In this document: positions 17,356-29,141 of the stretch, piece by piece
How positions within the stretch are numbered: position 1 is the stretch's first letter
How the letters are laid out: each line of letters begins with the position of its first letter
DNA from: Sacculina carcini
Lineage: Eukaryota > Arthropoda > Thecostraca > Sacculinidae
Assembly: GCA_916048095.2 (NCBI GenBank)
Contig: OU696588.1
Coordinates: 6,691,001 to 6,755,000, forward strand
Direction: 5' to 3'
Length of the DNA: 64,000 nucleotides
The notes under the pieces: model-generated
What the model saw: the letters and a program-made list of their open reading frames with translations, nothing else
The model's database searches: none
What the model was told of the DNA's origin: nothing
Position numbers and translations under genes: made by a program

Positions 17356-19292
17356 TAGAGATGCCACCTCAAAAAAACCGACGTTTTAAAAAAAAAAGTT
17401 TTTTTCTAAAAAAAAACGCTACCAAAAAACACGTTTTTGGGTTTTTTAAGAGTCATGCAAAGAATTCAAATTATGGAAATGATATATTTGGGATGTTAAA
17501 TGAATTAATTTGTATCAACACATGAGTTATACATGCTATTAGTGACCCTATCAAATTGGATTATCATTAATTATGCACAATATAATTGTTATAATGTGTC
17601 TGAAAGCCCTAATAGCATTGCTTGCACAGTACTGTGCGGCAATTCTATGTACAGTGAAGTTTTGCATTCAATTCAATTCAATTTATGGACTCCGTGGTGT
17701 AGTTGCTAACACAACCGCCTCACAAGCGGGAGGTCCGTGGTTCGAAACCCGGCGGAGCAGACTTTCATTGGGCGAATTCTACAATCCCACAGCCCCTGTC
17801 CACCCAGCAGTAAATGATGGTACCAGATATCAGTCATGAGTTGTGCCATGCATTCTGGGGAGGTGGCCCTCTCTAATACGTCTTGTGGCTTGTCCATTCG
17901 TCCTTGTGGCGCTATAGAGGATCGTGGAGTGGAGACCGTGGAGAGGGTCGGCTCTGCGGTGGCAGCGAGCTGCACGGGGCACACCTGTGTGTTCATAAGC
18001 TTCGGCTTCTTCCAGTGTAGCAGCTGTCACTTAGGCATTTAACCTTTTTATTTTAATTATTGAGTTAATCATTGTGAAAGAAAGCAGGGTTTGAGAACCG
18101 TTTTTATGCTAAAATCTGAAACTGTTTAAAAAAACAACAGATGGCATAACTTTTTATTATTTGTTACATATTACCTTTTTCCTACCAGAAATGAGCTACG
18201 TTGATTATAATAAGTTTCATAATTTCATTCAACAGATCAATTATTTGCAAAAATAAAAGTACAAACACCGCAAATATTTACACAAATACTACAAATATAC
18301 ACACAAACTTAGTGTCCCTAATGAGACTACGAATAATAGCGGGTCGCATTAATCAGAGTGGCAATCCTGACCAGAAAAACGGGCAATATTTTCGTGTAGG
18401 AAAAAAACGACTGAGGAAATATATTTAATGTACAAAAGGGTATTTGAACACGAATTACTACATCAAAGAAACCATCATCCATAGAACCAGCTCTAAAAAC
18501 AGGTTACTAAAAACCCCAATTAATTTGGTTCAACTTTCCTTGATATGCCGCCAATTTTTTTCTAAATCTCTACATCTACGAAAACCATTTTCAAAAAAAA
18601 ATATTTTGAAAAAAACCATGGTTTAAAAAAACAATTTAAATCAAGTGGTTTAACCAGCCCCTTATACGTACCAGCAGGCTACTTGCTATATAAAAGGTAT
18701 TTGAACATACATCAATCAAATCTATCTTACATAGATACTGTTTTAGAAAGCATTATTTCATTAAAAAAACGTTAAATATACGTTTGTCGAAAAAACACTT
18801 GACCAACCAATTAACTTGTCTTGTTCTGCTGTCAACATTTTCTGAATCTGTACATTAATTAAACGAACTTAAAACCAATTCGAAAAACATCATTGTATTT
18901 TTTCATAGAAGAACATGGTTTCCTTTAAAAAAACATGATTACTCCATGAATTTGTTTTGTTCTGCTGACAAACTATTTCAAATATCCACATAATTATAAC
19001 CATCTTTAAAAACATGGGTTTTCTCAATGAAAAAACCTAAACCACCGGATCCGGATGCACTTTCAAACAGTCTCCTGAGGTATTTATTGGTAAATATTTT
19101 TGTTTTTCATACTATTATCAAATTATCTTTGAAATAAGACACGTGAATATGTACAATACGTCAATTAAACTCGTTTCTATATACTAAAACCCTACATCCG
19201 ATGACATTTGGGGCTAATTCTAAAAAAACACAAAAAAACAAAAATCATGTTTTTTGCAAAAAAACGCAAAAAAATGTTTTTTTGCATCACTA
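17356..19292. mobile_element. hAT-like non-autonomous element with nested SINE
   Basis: Ends TAGAGATGC (17356) and GCATCACTA (19292) are imperfect inverted repeats of the Tam3/Ac-like hAT type, followed inward by A/T homopolymer-rich sequence (CTCAAAAAAACCG, AAACACGTTTTTGG). A second copy in inverse orientation lies at 48295-49755 and has a 7-of-8 target duplication. No transposase frame is present. Removing the SINE leaves about 1.55 kb, close to the 1.46 kb of the other copy. No clean target duplication was found for this copy. Confidence 0.75.
17687..18045 (+). mobile_element. Full-length tRNA-Val-derived SINE
   Basis: The head 17688-17760 folds as a tRNA: A box TGGTGTAGTTGC, anticodon loop CTCACAA (anticodon CAC, Val), B box GGTTCGAAACC, and a partly paired acceptor stem GACTCCG/CGGAGCA. 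A unique body of about 280 bp follows, ending AGGCATTTAACC. It is a non-coding retroposon transcribed by RNA polymerase III and mobilised by a LINE. The related copy 48295-49755 shows the empty site (near 49460), so the borders are supported. The copy at 6652 lacks most of the tRNA head. Confidence 0.88.
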
Positions 19293-19617
19293 ACCACTAC
19301 CCGTCACATCACGCGACATTCTCTACACCTCTGCATTACATCACGTGCACGCACACCACCAACACACGCTCAAATTCATCAATCCATAAGAGTCCGGCAC
19401 TTCAATTATCAAGCTACGAACATCAGTAGACATTGACGGATCGAGAGAGGGGCTCGGGGACTTAAACGCCCCCAAAATGTTTCCCTCAGCTCCTCATAAC
19501 TCAGGTTCATTAAAAAAGGTCAATGGAAAATTATTTTTCGTAGTTTGTTGATATAATCATTATCGCAAAGCATATAATAACAACTACTAGAACACATATT
19601 TATTTAATAAAGCGCAA
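19293..19617. other. Spacer without recognised gene
   Basis: Includes CCCAAAATGTTTCCCTCAGC and CATAACTCAGGTTCATT (about 19480-19515), weakly similar to sequence inside the hAT relics at 58.35 and 56.35 kb. Otherwise nothing recognised. Confidence 0.4.
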
Positions 19618-19980
19618 ACAATAATTACAAGTGCGTGACAGACAAAATACAACTGGATCAAGTGGAAAAACCACGCTTGGGTCGACTGCGCAAGTTAGGT
19701 AAAATGTAAACACGCAGCGCAGAACAGAAACACAAACAAGTAAAAATTATAAGTCCGGAGTATGTAACAAAATGTGCAAAAAAGAAAAATCATTCAATCC
19801 AAGAAGAAATCAATCCAATCAATATCAATAAGAAAAATCAAACAACTCATTGCAAACAAGTAAATTTATGAAGAATCGGAGGCCAAATAAAGGAAATGTT
19901 TGTGGAGTACAGAGAAGAAAGATGAGACGGATTTCATTCGGAGGAACTGAAGCATATATGTGAGGTGCAGACAAATTCGC
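19618..19980 (-). mobile_element. LINE 3' fragment (same family as 53223)
   Basis: Nearly identical to 53223-53580 over about 350 bp, both starting AATAATTACAAGTGCGTGAC. At 53.2 kb the shared sequence runs into LINE ORF2 C-terminal sequence on the minus strand, so this is taken as a 5'-truncated 3' end. It could also be an independent repeat. Confidence 0.55.
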
Positions 19981-20037
19981 GCATAATGCGTTTGTAAATG
20001 TGTGTATATATAACTGTAACACAATGTAACACAATGT

Positions 20038-20197
20038 CGGGACCCACCGTTTTGTGCTAAACCGTGAAGTCAACGTATGCTAAATAGGTTCAGCCCACCG
20101 GATTAGCCCAAGCGCACCGGGACCCACCGTTTTGCGCTAACCCATAAAGTCAACGTAGGTCAAATAGGCTCCGCCCACCGGATTAGCCCAGGCGCGC
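20038..20197 (+). repeat. Two tandem 80-bp units
   Basis: CGGGACCCACCGTTTTG starts at 20038 and again at 20118; both units contain CCCACCGGATTAGCCCA. Divergence is about 15%. Confidence 0.85.
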
Positions 20198-21590
20198 AAG
20201 GAGGGATGGGGCTCCGCTCAGTGTGGCAAGAAAGAGTTTGGGAGCCGTCAATGCAGAGAATGAGTGCAACGCTTCAATTTCGCTGCGCGTTGAATAGAAT
20301 TTTGTGAATTTCAAGACGCAAAGTAGCCTAGATTGTTCTTGTCGTTTTGAGATAATCGTTTGGGCTTTTTTCTAAACATGATTTTTAAGGCTCTCTGACG
20401 TGTTTTAGACACTCTGGAAAATATAAATATATGTTTACAGAATTAAGTGGAGTTTTAATAATACGTGAGACCTTCATTGCTTCACTTTGAACCAGAAATA
20501 AGCTGCTTTTTGTAACGGGATTTTCGTTTTCAAATGTAATAACTCAATAACCAAATGTAAATATTCAAAAATTCGGCTCCGACGAAAAACTTTTCAATGG
20601 TTCTATCGTGCGATTTTTGATATTTCGACTTTTGTGCCGCCGACAAACACATCCAAATAATATTTACTATTACACTATTATTTTATGAGTTATAATTATC
20701 AAAACTGATCAACGTAAGTTGCACAGTGGACGGAGCGCGCCTGTTAACTCCGCCTCCATTTTGTTTAGCGCACTTATTGTTTAGCGCAAATAGGGTAGTG
20801 CCAGGCGCACCGAGAGGGATGGGGCTCCGCTCAGTGTGGCAAGAAATTTGTGAGCCGTCATTGCAGAGAAAGAGTGCAACGCTTCAATTTCTCTGCGCGT
20901 TGCTTAGAATTTAGTGAATTTGAAGGCGTAAAGTAGCCTAGATTGTTCTTGTCGTTTTGAGATGATCGTTCGAGCCATTTTCTAAATATGATTTATAAGG
21001 CTCTTTGGCGTGTTTTAGACAGTCTGGAAAATAGAAATATATGTTTATTGATTTAATTGGAGTGTTAATAAAACCTTAGACATTCATTGCTTCACTTTAA
21101 ATTATAAATATGCTGGTTTAGCTCGATTTTATGTATTGGGATTCTGAGGTTCGACAAAGAACAACTTTTCAAAGATGATTAAGGCTCTTCTAGTGTACAA
21201 CTTTTACATTTTTTAATTATTTCTATTTATTTCGATTTTTGTCTCGCCGACAAAACAATAAGAATCATTATAACTAAGTAACATTTATTATTGCAATATT
21301 ACTTTTCGAAAGTTATATTTATCAAAGCTAATCAACGCACTGTTCTAGTGTTATTTTTAACAAATGCCTTTTCGTTGTTAGGTTAGGTTAGGTTGGTTAG
21401 GTTAGGCTGGGTTAGGCTGGTTAGTTTAGGTTAGGTTGGGCTGGTTAGGTTAGGTTAGATTAGGTTAGTTTCACTTTCCGCCGTTAGAGAGCGCTAGTAT
21501 CGCAGTGGACGTAGCGCGCCTGTTAGCTCCGCCTCCATTTTGCTTAGCGCACTTTGGAGCGATGCGCAAATAGGATAGTGCCCACAATTT
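20198..21590 (+). repeat. Tandem duplication of a ~610-bp unit
   Basis: Unit 1 starts with GGGATGGGGCTCCGCTCAGT at 20203 and unit 2 with the same words at 20816. Both end with TAGCGCGCCTGTTARCTCCGCC-like and GCGCAAATAGGRTAGTGCC sequence (20735-20802 and 21510-21582). Unit 2 is about 165 bp longer because of an insertion carrying the TTAGG-like tract. No coding frame is conserved between the units. Confidence 0.8.
21378..21470 (+). repeat. Degenerate (TTAGG)n-like tract
   Basis: TTAGGTTAGGTTAGG with interruptions GGCTGG and TTTAGG. TTAGG is the ancestral arthropod telomere unit, but short GGTTA arrays are common inside arthropod genomes. Here it lies in an insertion absent from the first tandem unit. 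Confidence 0.8.
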
Positions 21591-21606
21591 CGGCCTCCCC
21601 CAAATT

Positions 21607-21901
21607 CAGTGGCGGCGCCAGGATTTTTCCGATAGAGGGGCTGAGGGGGGGGAAGGAAAAAGTTGAGGGGGCTTGGCGAAGCATGAAGAGCTACACTCGA
21701 ACGCTGATTACATGATATTATAATAATGGATTGGGACACACTGATTCAGTCCTCGAGCTTCAACCAAAATTACAGGGCTTCATTTACAGTGGTAAGAAAT
21801 TTTAATGTCCATGATTATGATTTTTGGAGGGGCTTAGGGGGGCTTGGAATATTTTTGGGAGGCTCCAGCCTCAGCAAGCCCCCCACATGGCGCCGCCACT
21901 A
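21607..21901. mobile_element. MITE-like element with G-rich inverted ends
   Basis: Left end CAGTGGCGGCGCCA and right end TGGCGCCGCCACTA are inverted repeats; runs of G follow on the left and CCCCCC precede the right end. About 295 bp, non-coding. The ends resemble those of the MITE at 56190. Confidence 0.65.
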
Positions 21902-22149
21902 CCCATTACACTCTGGATCGGCTAATGCCAGTAGAGTAGTTTACATTACCCGCACTAGCAAATACGCACTAGGGTGGCTCATTTTTCCCAAATTGCAGGT
22001 AACTTGGGTGGCGCAAGTTTTTCCCATGCTTTGAACGACGCTGAGTTCAATGGAATCAAAATAAACACCGCAAAATAATATTTAAGGGTCGCGTATTCAC
22101 TTTTAAAATTTTAAGATTACTAATTTTTTTGGTTTTTTTTAGTAACTAC

Positions 22150-24035
22150 CAAATGGTGCACTAATAGTAGAATACACCTTAGAATACACCTCACGCTGCT
22201 GTGGCTTGGGCCACAAAGTCGACAGGTGACCGGCCAGAGCCGCTACTTGCGGTCATTGTGCAGGTTCACACCTTTCTTCCGCCTGTCCCGACATCACGCA
22301 CGTCAAGTGCGTCAACTGCATGAAACATGGCCGTCCCGCTGACCATCCAGCTCTTTCTTCGCAATGCCCCTCTTTCCCGGCGGTGCGGAATTCCATCCGC
22401 ATGCGTACACTTTGTGCTCCCTCTTCACCAGTATTGTCGTTCCCCACTACGGTCACCCCATCTCTACCTGTCACTGCATCCCCCACTGCGCCTACTCCCA
22501 CCTCGGACTGACTATCACGGCCGAATATTGCTCCCTCTGCTTTCTCTCCTGCCCGCCCACACTCACAACACCTGTCATTGGGCTTGCTCAATATCAGATC
22601 GTGTCGCTACAAAGCAGAATACTTGTATCATCTCTGTTCCTCATATAACTTTAATTTTTTTGTCTCACTGAGACCTGGCTCATCGACTCTGATATTCCCT
22701 CTTTCCTTGCACCTTTCAAGTAATTATGGATTTGGCACGTTCCTCGGTCTGATCTCTATACTTCTCGTGGCGGCGGCGTTGGTTGCATATTTGATAAGTC
22801 CATCTCTATCGCTATTTTCCCTCATTTAAGCTCTACCTATACTTCTTTTGAATTCATCGCTATGTCATTGTCCCTTCCTTCCTTACACAAATTTTGTATA
22901 ATAGTCATCTACCATCATAACCATCCTGGCTCTACTACTTCCTTCTTCGATGAATTCTCCGCTCTTTTAGAATCTGTAACTCAATTTTTCTCAAACAGAT
23001 TCTTTATTGCTGGCGATTTCAATTTTTGGGTTGATAACCCCTTTTCTGATCCGTACTGTCCTCGTTTTTTATCACTTATTGACTCTCTTGCTCTTTGTTC
23101 ACCAATATCTTCTCCCACCCATCTTTCGGGTCATACTTTTGATCTTATTCTATTTCCTAGCCCTGTACTATCCACCGACCTTGCTATTCCTGAAATTCAA
23201 ATTATTCCCCCTGACAATACTTTTGCCAACCACAGTCTATATCTTTTCAGCCTCCCTTTCCAGTGCGACCCTCCTGATCGCACACTGATCACATTCAGAT
23301 CATACAAAAACCTCAACCTGGACCTACTTTTCTCCTGTTTATCATCTCGTCTTCCTCTTTCTATGTTTCACTCACTATGTCCATCTCGAGTCTATTCACA
23401 CTTTAATCACGCCTTTCAGAAATTAACGACTTTCTTTTCCCATTGGTGACGCGGCCTCGTGTACACTTGCAATCTCCGTGGCTCAATGTTGAGCTGACTC
23501 AACTCAAACGTTCTCAGCGGCGATCTGAAAAAGCTTGGCGTCGCACTCGCTCTGCTGCTGAATGGTCCGCTTTTTGTACAGCCCGCACAACCTATTTAAC
23601 TGCACTTTCTACTGCTAAGCAATCCTATTATGAATATAAACTCTCTTCTTTATCTAAATCTCAAAAATGTCTATGGTCCACACTCGATACTATTTCTGGT
23701 CGTCACTCATCTTCCACAAACTGCTGCATCACTGCCTCTGAGCTGGGCTTGTTTTTCGCTGACAAAGTCAAATCTGCCCATGCAAACCTTCCTCCTTCAA
23801 ATAGTATTGTAAACCACACTGTTTCTTCATCTGACATGTCATCCTTCGATCTTGATGACCTCTCTGATATTCTATCTCTTCTCTCTTCGGTCAAAATTTC
23901 CTCTTCCCCTGCAGATCATATCAACTTTAAAACTATCGCTCACTCCGTAGACCTATTTGCTCCTTACTTTTTGCACATAATTAATCTATCACTACTCCAT
24001 GCTCAGTTTCTTCCTGATAAACACGCTATAGGTGA
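22150..24035 (+). mobile_element. L2-like LINE relic, 5' part (ORF1 end and endonuclease)
   Basis: 22160-22400 decodes as the end of ORF1 with CCHC-like spacing (CGHCAGSHLSSAC, VKCVNC). 22620-23450 is an APE-type endonuclease broken by frameshifts: an ETWL-like start, IAGDFNFWVDNP and SGHTFDLIL. 23443-24030 continues as the endonuclease-RT linker (SPWLNVELTQLKR, SYYEYKLSSLSKSQKCLW). Coding then stops abruptly before the RT domain, where LTR-element sequence begins. The element is dead. Confidence 0.8.
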
Positions 24036-24101
24036 TGGAATTGGAAACCACTTGTCTGTGAGCGCATGGTTTTGGCGTGCATGTGTGTGTGTGTGTGTGT
24101 A

Positions 24102-24193
<92 letters not shown>

Positions 24194-24474
24194 GCTGGTC
24201 TGTCTTGTGTTTAGGTATGTTTGTGTTGAGCTTTGCGAAGGTCAAAGGCCGTTTGTGTTAGCGTGTAGACAGTCAGTGAGTGGATCGGATAATGTGCGGT
24301 TGTGCAGGTGTATATGGTCGTGTAGGTGTGCGTTGAGTACGGTTGTGTACAGTCGGATGTATTGGTTACTGCGTCTTGTGTTAATCGTGTTCATCTTCAT
24401 TCCCTTGTTTTGTATCTTTTCGTCACTGTCATTCATCGTTGTGCAAAAAATCGCTTGTAAGAAGCGTGTGTACA

Positions 24475-25266
24475 ATGGCAACAAGGGCGGTGAAGCAACA
24501 AGCTATTTCGGCACCGACTTCAGCCCCAAATGTGTTGCGCTCCGACATGATGAAAAGTTTCGACGGCTCAGGTGATGTGATCGCATGGCTCAAAAAAGCT
24601 GAATTGGTTGCTAAGCTTACTGGAGTTACTGATTTGCAGAGTTTTGTGCCTTTATTTATAGAGGGAGCAGCATTGGCCTTGTATCTTAAGTTGAGTGTTG
24701 ATGCGCAATCAGATTATGAGTTGATTAAGTCGAAACTTCGAGAGGCATTTTCAAGCACTCCGGTGGATTCTTTCGTGTTATTGAAGAGTATGATGTGGCG
24801 TGGTGAGCAAGTTGATGTATATGCGAATGAAATACGTCGGTTAGCTGGCCTGTGTGGGTTTTGAGGTGATGCAATGGAGCTCGCCGTAAAGTTGGCGTTT
24901 ATCAGTGGGTTTCCAGGCAGGATCTCGGCAGGGTTGCAGGAATGTGATGTGCAACAAACGACAATGGAGGCTCTGCTCACGAAGGCTCGGATACTGGCGC
25001 GGTCGGTGGTCAGTGCTGTGGCCACTGAGCCCAGCGTCGCAGCTGACACCAGTGTTTCTGCGACAGCTCAGCGCCCTGTTGAGCGGCGTAATGGATTCGT
25101 TGGACGGTGTTTTAATTGTGGAGGTCCACATATGGCTCGTCAGTGCAAGAAAAATGTGCCCCGGTGTTTCAAATGTGGCACAGTTGGTCACAGGGCAGTG
25201 TACTGCCAGTTGGGAAACGATGGTGGGGAAGTTGCTGCGCCAGCGGCTTCCCCCGTGATGTTGTGA
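24475..25266 (+). pseudogene. LTR-element gag relic with two CCHC knuckles
   Basis: The frame starts MATRAVKQQA at 24475, shows a capsid region (FDGSGDVIAWLKKAELVAK), one in-frame TGA at about 24862 after AGLCGF, and continues in the same frame to two zinc knuckles, CFNCGGPHMARQC and CFKCGTVGHRAVYC (25110-25205). One nonsense change therefore splits an otherwise open Gag. Confidence 0.85.
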
Positions 25267-26035
25267 TGGCGCGAGCAAATGATCTTCCATGCGTGACGGT
25301 TTCAATTTGCGGACGGCAAGTGAAGGCTTTGTTGGACACAGGATGTTCTACATCTATTATTTCAAGTGAATTGAGTGTTCCGAGCCACAGTGAAGCCACG
25401 TGTTATGACGGTGGACGGCCGTGAAGTTGTGTGCTCGTGTGTGATTGATATTGTCATCAATACAATACGATTTATAACTCGAGTCCTTGTCTTCCCTAGC
25501 ATTGTTAGTGACTATGAGGTTATTCTGAGCATGGATGTTATTGGACAATTTGAAGAGGGTACCGTTCCAAAAGATGGTGTGAAATTTGGCTCGTTGAGAA
25601 GTGAACGTGTCAGCAATGATCATGATGACATGGCTAGCTCTGCTACAGCATGCAATACTGCGTCAGAAAAAATTGTTGACGAGGATTTCGTTGCGAACTT
25701 CAATGGCTCATATTGGGAAGTGCAGTGGCTATTGAAAAATAAATCGCCGTTATTGACAAAATCCATTGGTTGTTACAAACAGACAATGAGAGGAGTGACA
25801 AAGAATGCGTTTGACTGTGAAGTGAAGAGATGGATAGTAGAAGGTATACTGGCTCCTTGGCTTATTGAACGCTTACGTCAAGAGCCACACTGGGGATGAG
25901 TGGATTGATGTTTGTGCAGACAAGTTACGACAATGGCGGCGTATGTCAGGCGCCACAGCGATGGTGGATTTAAAGTCAGCTTACCTGCAAATTCGGATCG
26001 ACCCGAGCTTGTGGAAGTATCAATTGGTGCGACAT
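25266..26035 (+). pseudogene. LTR-element protease/RT relic
   Basis: The protease site VKALLDTGCSTSIIS (about 25320-25365) lies in a frame offset from gag. A frameshift near 25410 leads to VCSCVIDIVINTIRF, and another near 25860 leads to the RT start (DEWIDVCADKLRQWRRM, DLKSAYLQIRID). RT motifs from the YLDD box onward are absent. Confidence 0.8.
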
Positions 26036-26970
26036 GGCACCACGACTCACTCCCCACCACGGCTCACTCCTCCTGTCCTCCTTTTTCCTCTCCGTCCTTC
26101 TATGCGCAATTTGGGTGTCATTTTTTATTCATCCCTTAATTTTGTAAATAATATTTACTCAGTGACTCGTTCCTGTCGACTAATCCTCCGTGCTCTCTAT
26201 CCCATTCGCCCAATTCTGGACCAGTCGCCTGCAATAAAGTTCATAAAATCTCTTATATTTCCACGCATTGACTACTGTATCTCTCTCTATTTCAACACTC
26301 CTCGCTGTTTCTTAAAAATTCTCCAATCGGTCCTGAATCAATCCTGCAGATTTGTGTTGTCTCCTCTTCCTTGCCGTCACACTTCTCAATATCTTTATCA
26401 ATTCCGCTGGCTACCCATCATCCCACGTGTACACTACAAGATTGCCTGCATTATCTTCAAATTAGTACATGGCATAGGCCAGCCTCATCATCTAGTTCGC
26501 CTTTTTTCTCAGCCCTCACACTTGTCCCCTCGAATCACTCGCCCTCTAAACTGTCCTCGAGCTATAAATGAATCCTGCTGGTCGGCAAAAATCCTTCTCT
26601 TTCTTCGCACCTCGCTTCTATAACTCGCTCCCCTCTCACATCTTCTTTCTTCTTCCTACGCTTCATTTACCTCTTCCCTACGCAAATACCTATTCTCTTT
26701 ATCATTTGAGCCTGTCACTCACTCTCTGACGCCTTATGCCAAACTATAATCCTTTCATCCCTTTCCTGTGATTATTTAACTATATCTTCGGTTTCATCGT
26801 TTACTAAAGTAAACGATTTGATTTCCTTGTCTTGATTTTCCTTTTCCTTCCATGTCGCATATTTGTGTTGATGCTGCGACCACGCCTCCCACTATCGTCG
26901 TGTCTCATTTTTGTGCTTGGCTCGCGTTTGTGATATTTATATGCGCTATAAATATACGTTGTTGTTTTGT
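26036..26970 (+). mobile_element. L2-like LINE relic, 3' part
   Basis: Resumes at MRNLGVIFYSSLNF, followed by IFPRIDYCISLYF and QFRWLPIIPRVHYKI, the C-terminal region after RT in L2/CR1-type ORF2, closely matching the minus-strand LINE at 54.2-55.0 kb. About 300 residues of RT present in that relative are missing between 24035 and 26036. The 3' tail contains GCGCTATAAATATACG and a GTTGTTG terminus. Confidence 0.8.
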
Positions 26971-26984
26971 TTAGTAATAAAATA

Positions 26985-27671
26985 TGCATGCCAACCGAAC
27001 TGCGTGCATTCGTTCGTCGCGGGGGGTGTTGGAGAATATCACTCTCAATTCTTGCAACGAAGCATCGGCCAGGAGAGGATTCTTCAACCACAATCCCTCG
27101 ATAAATGAGCCAGCAAGCGAGTCCAGTGGGATGTTGGCGACAGTTTCTTTCGGCGTGATGGAGGCGTGTCGCGGCACATGAGCTTCCACACCCGGCGCTT
27201 GTTCGCGCACAAAACTTGCGTCAGCTGAGCTGCAGTTGAGCACAACACCACCGCCCCGAGCTGGTCGAAAGCCAGCGACCTGCTCCGTCTTCAGTGCCGC
27301 AGTTTGAATTCCTGATCGTCGACAACGGCATGTGTTTTTTTGGGAGTATCCACGGGCGTTGACGTCGTAGAAGAACCAGCGGATTTTGGCGGCAAGACGG
27401 CCGACACCAAAGCCGAAGTGTTGGAATCCACTTTGACCTCGATAGCAGACAGCCGAGCTCCGAAGCCGCTCACGCTACTTGCAATTTCGATCGCCAGCTT
27501 GGCACGTCCTATGCAGGGCGAGCAGATACAGTTTATAATTTTCAGAGAGTCAAATTTGACTCCCTGGACACAATATCATTTTGTGTGAGCCCACGCCGGG
27601 CAAAGCGAGCAGGAAACACACCTGGCTACATCGCTGTCAGCTAATTTGCAGACAGTGCAGACCGCGTCCAT
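26985..27671 (-). pseudogene. LINE ORF1 relic with PHD-like finger
   Basis: From ATG 27671 the frame reads a Cys-rich start (VCTVCKLAD, CVSCSLCPAWAHTK), then an in-frame TGA where a metal-binding Cys would be expected, then INCICSPC and a coiled-coil-like stretch (GARLSAIEVKVDSN), stopping near 27291. A second frame continues to 26971. PHD-like fingers followed by a coiled coil are usual in ORF1 of several LINE clades. It could also be a host zinc-finger fragment. Confidence 0.5.
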
Positions 27672-27929
27672 GATAGCCCACATAAAGAGAGAAAAAGTAG
27701 ACAGAGCGTGGCACTCGAGAAAGGAAAGCACACGCGCATACACCTAGTGTGCGCAGTTGAGGAGACGCGCTAGGGACAAGCACAGACACACACGCACACG
27801 AACGAATTCACGTCACAGGTGGAAGGGGAGATGTTATCGAAAATGTACGCTCACACAATGCCGAGGGACACCTAGGGACACCACAATTCAAAACAGAATT
27901 AGACCGGATAGAAAACACGACGGACTGCA

Positions 27930-29141
27930 ACGAGGACACCACGAAGACTGATAAAAATGAGCGATAAACGATAATAATCGCTGAGGTCCTTTGATCGTTT
28001 ATCGCAAAGTTTACTAGTTATCGCTCATTCACTTATCCTTAGTCCCAAAAAATGAGGTACAATAAGCGATGAGTAATAAATATCAAAAAATGTGCACGGC
28101 GGTAATATTCAGCCCGCTTGACGTTTAACCAGTTCAAGCTGAGAGTATATATAGGGTAGAGACTAGAGGGATCAACACTGGCTTGCAAGTGAACCCTAAA
28201 AACCTCATCTGAGAGCAGTCAAGCGTGTGTGCAGCTGGCCAATCACATTATTACTCAGAGCTGCAATTCGCCAGTCTCGCTGGAGTTCTCGAGTTAGGAA
28301 GGTGTGGGCCGCTATCTCCCATGCGCCTTGACCCACCCCAACCATGGCCCCTTCATGTTGAAGCATGTGGCCATTGCCCTTGAAGAAGACACCAAAGAGA
28401 GGTTCATCAGGGAGATCGTCACCTCCATTACATCCAAACCTGACCCTCTCCCCTCCATCCAGAACCAGTACATGGTGACAGAAAAGCCTAAAGAAGCTAG
28501 CGATGACCCATTTGCTTTCCTGGAGAGCCCCACTGTCATGGAGCAGAATGGGCCCAACACTGAGGAGCTCATCAAGGATGTGGAAACTGGGTCAGTGGCA
28601 AGATGGCAGAGGTGAAGCCTGGGGAATTCCCTAGCATGTACAGGGAGACGTTATCCCGCTGTCCAAGTACAACACGACCTTGCCCAGCTCTGCTGCCGTG
28701 GAGCGCATGTTCAGCACTGCTGATGACATCCTCAGGCCCAAGCATGAGCAGCGACAGGTTTGAGAAGCTGGTCTTCGCCAAAGGAAACATTCAGCTCCTG
28801 GATGCTGTCTTGAGGGAGAGAGTCTGAGTCTGAGAAACTAATGTGGAATAGAACTTGTAGGCCATAGACTGGTTTCAGTGACTGTTTATGTCTAGTTAAA
28901 TTAATTTTCACCGCTGAAAAATATTTGGTATGTTTTTTATTATAAATATTTCAACTGAATAAAGGTACTTATCATTTATCGCATTTGTTATCGCAAGTTA
29001 ACATTTTATCGCTATCGTTTATCGCTTACCGCAGGTTGGGTTTTTAATTTTTTTTGTCGTTCATCGCAGGATGGGAAAACATGATCGCTTAATCGTTATC
29101 GCAAGTTGAAAAAGAGACCAGAGAGATCACAGAAACCACTG
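27930..29141 (+). pseudogene. hAT transposase relic (C-terminal part)
   Basis: 28304-28827 encodes, with frame breaks at about 28600 and 28650, the hAT dimerisation end: EELIKDVET, FPSMYRE and SDRFEKLVFAKGNIQLLDAV, plus a frame-shifted SAVERMFSTADD-like part. It is flanked by subterminal repeats of GCGATAAACGATAA type on both sides, and ends at the terminal sequence AGAAACCACTG (29131-29141), matching the end of the copy at 57603. The left end is not cleanly defined. It lacks the catalytic part and is non-functional. Confidence 0.75.

Larger units (their letters stand above)
24036..26035 (+). mobile_element. Decayed LTR retrotransposon replacing a LINE RT core
   Basis: Contains a (TG)n tract at 24084-24190, a gag relic (24475-25266) and a pol relic ending inside the RT at about 26035. 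No LTR is recognised at either side, and the right border cuts the RT just after DLKSAYLQIRID and WKYQLVRHG. It sits between two parts of the same LINE. Confidence 0.7.

Noticed and set aside
17688..17760. Genuine tRNA-Val gene
   Set aside because: The acceptor stem is mispaired at two positions, and the sequence continues into a body shared with another locus, so it is the head of a SINE.
17340..19301. Target-site duplication for the 17-kb hAT-like copy
   Set aside because: Flanks AGTGGTGC and ACCACTAC look like an inverted, not a direct, match; no direct 8-bp duplication could be shown.
21378..21470. Chromosome end (telomere)
   Set aside because: The tract is short, degenerate and flanked on both sides by ordinary sequence; it is interstitial.
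22253..22671. Several overlapping open frames as host genes
   Set aside because: They are shadows over the LINE ORF1 end and endonuclease start; only the CCHC-like spacing and endonuclease motifs are meaningful.
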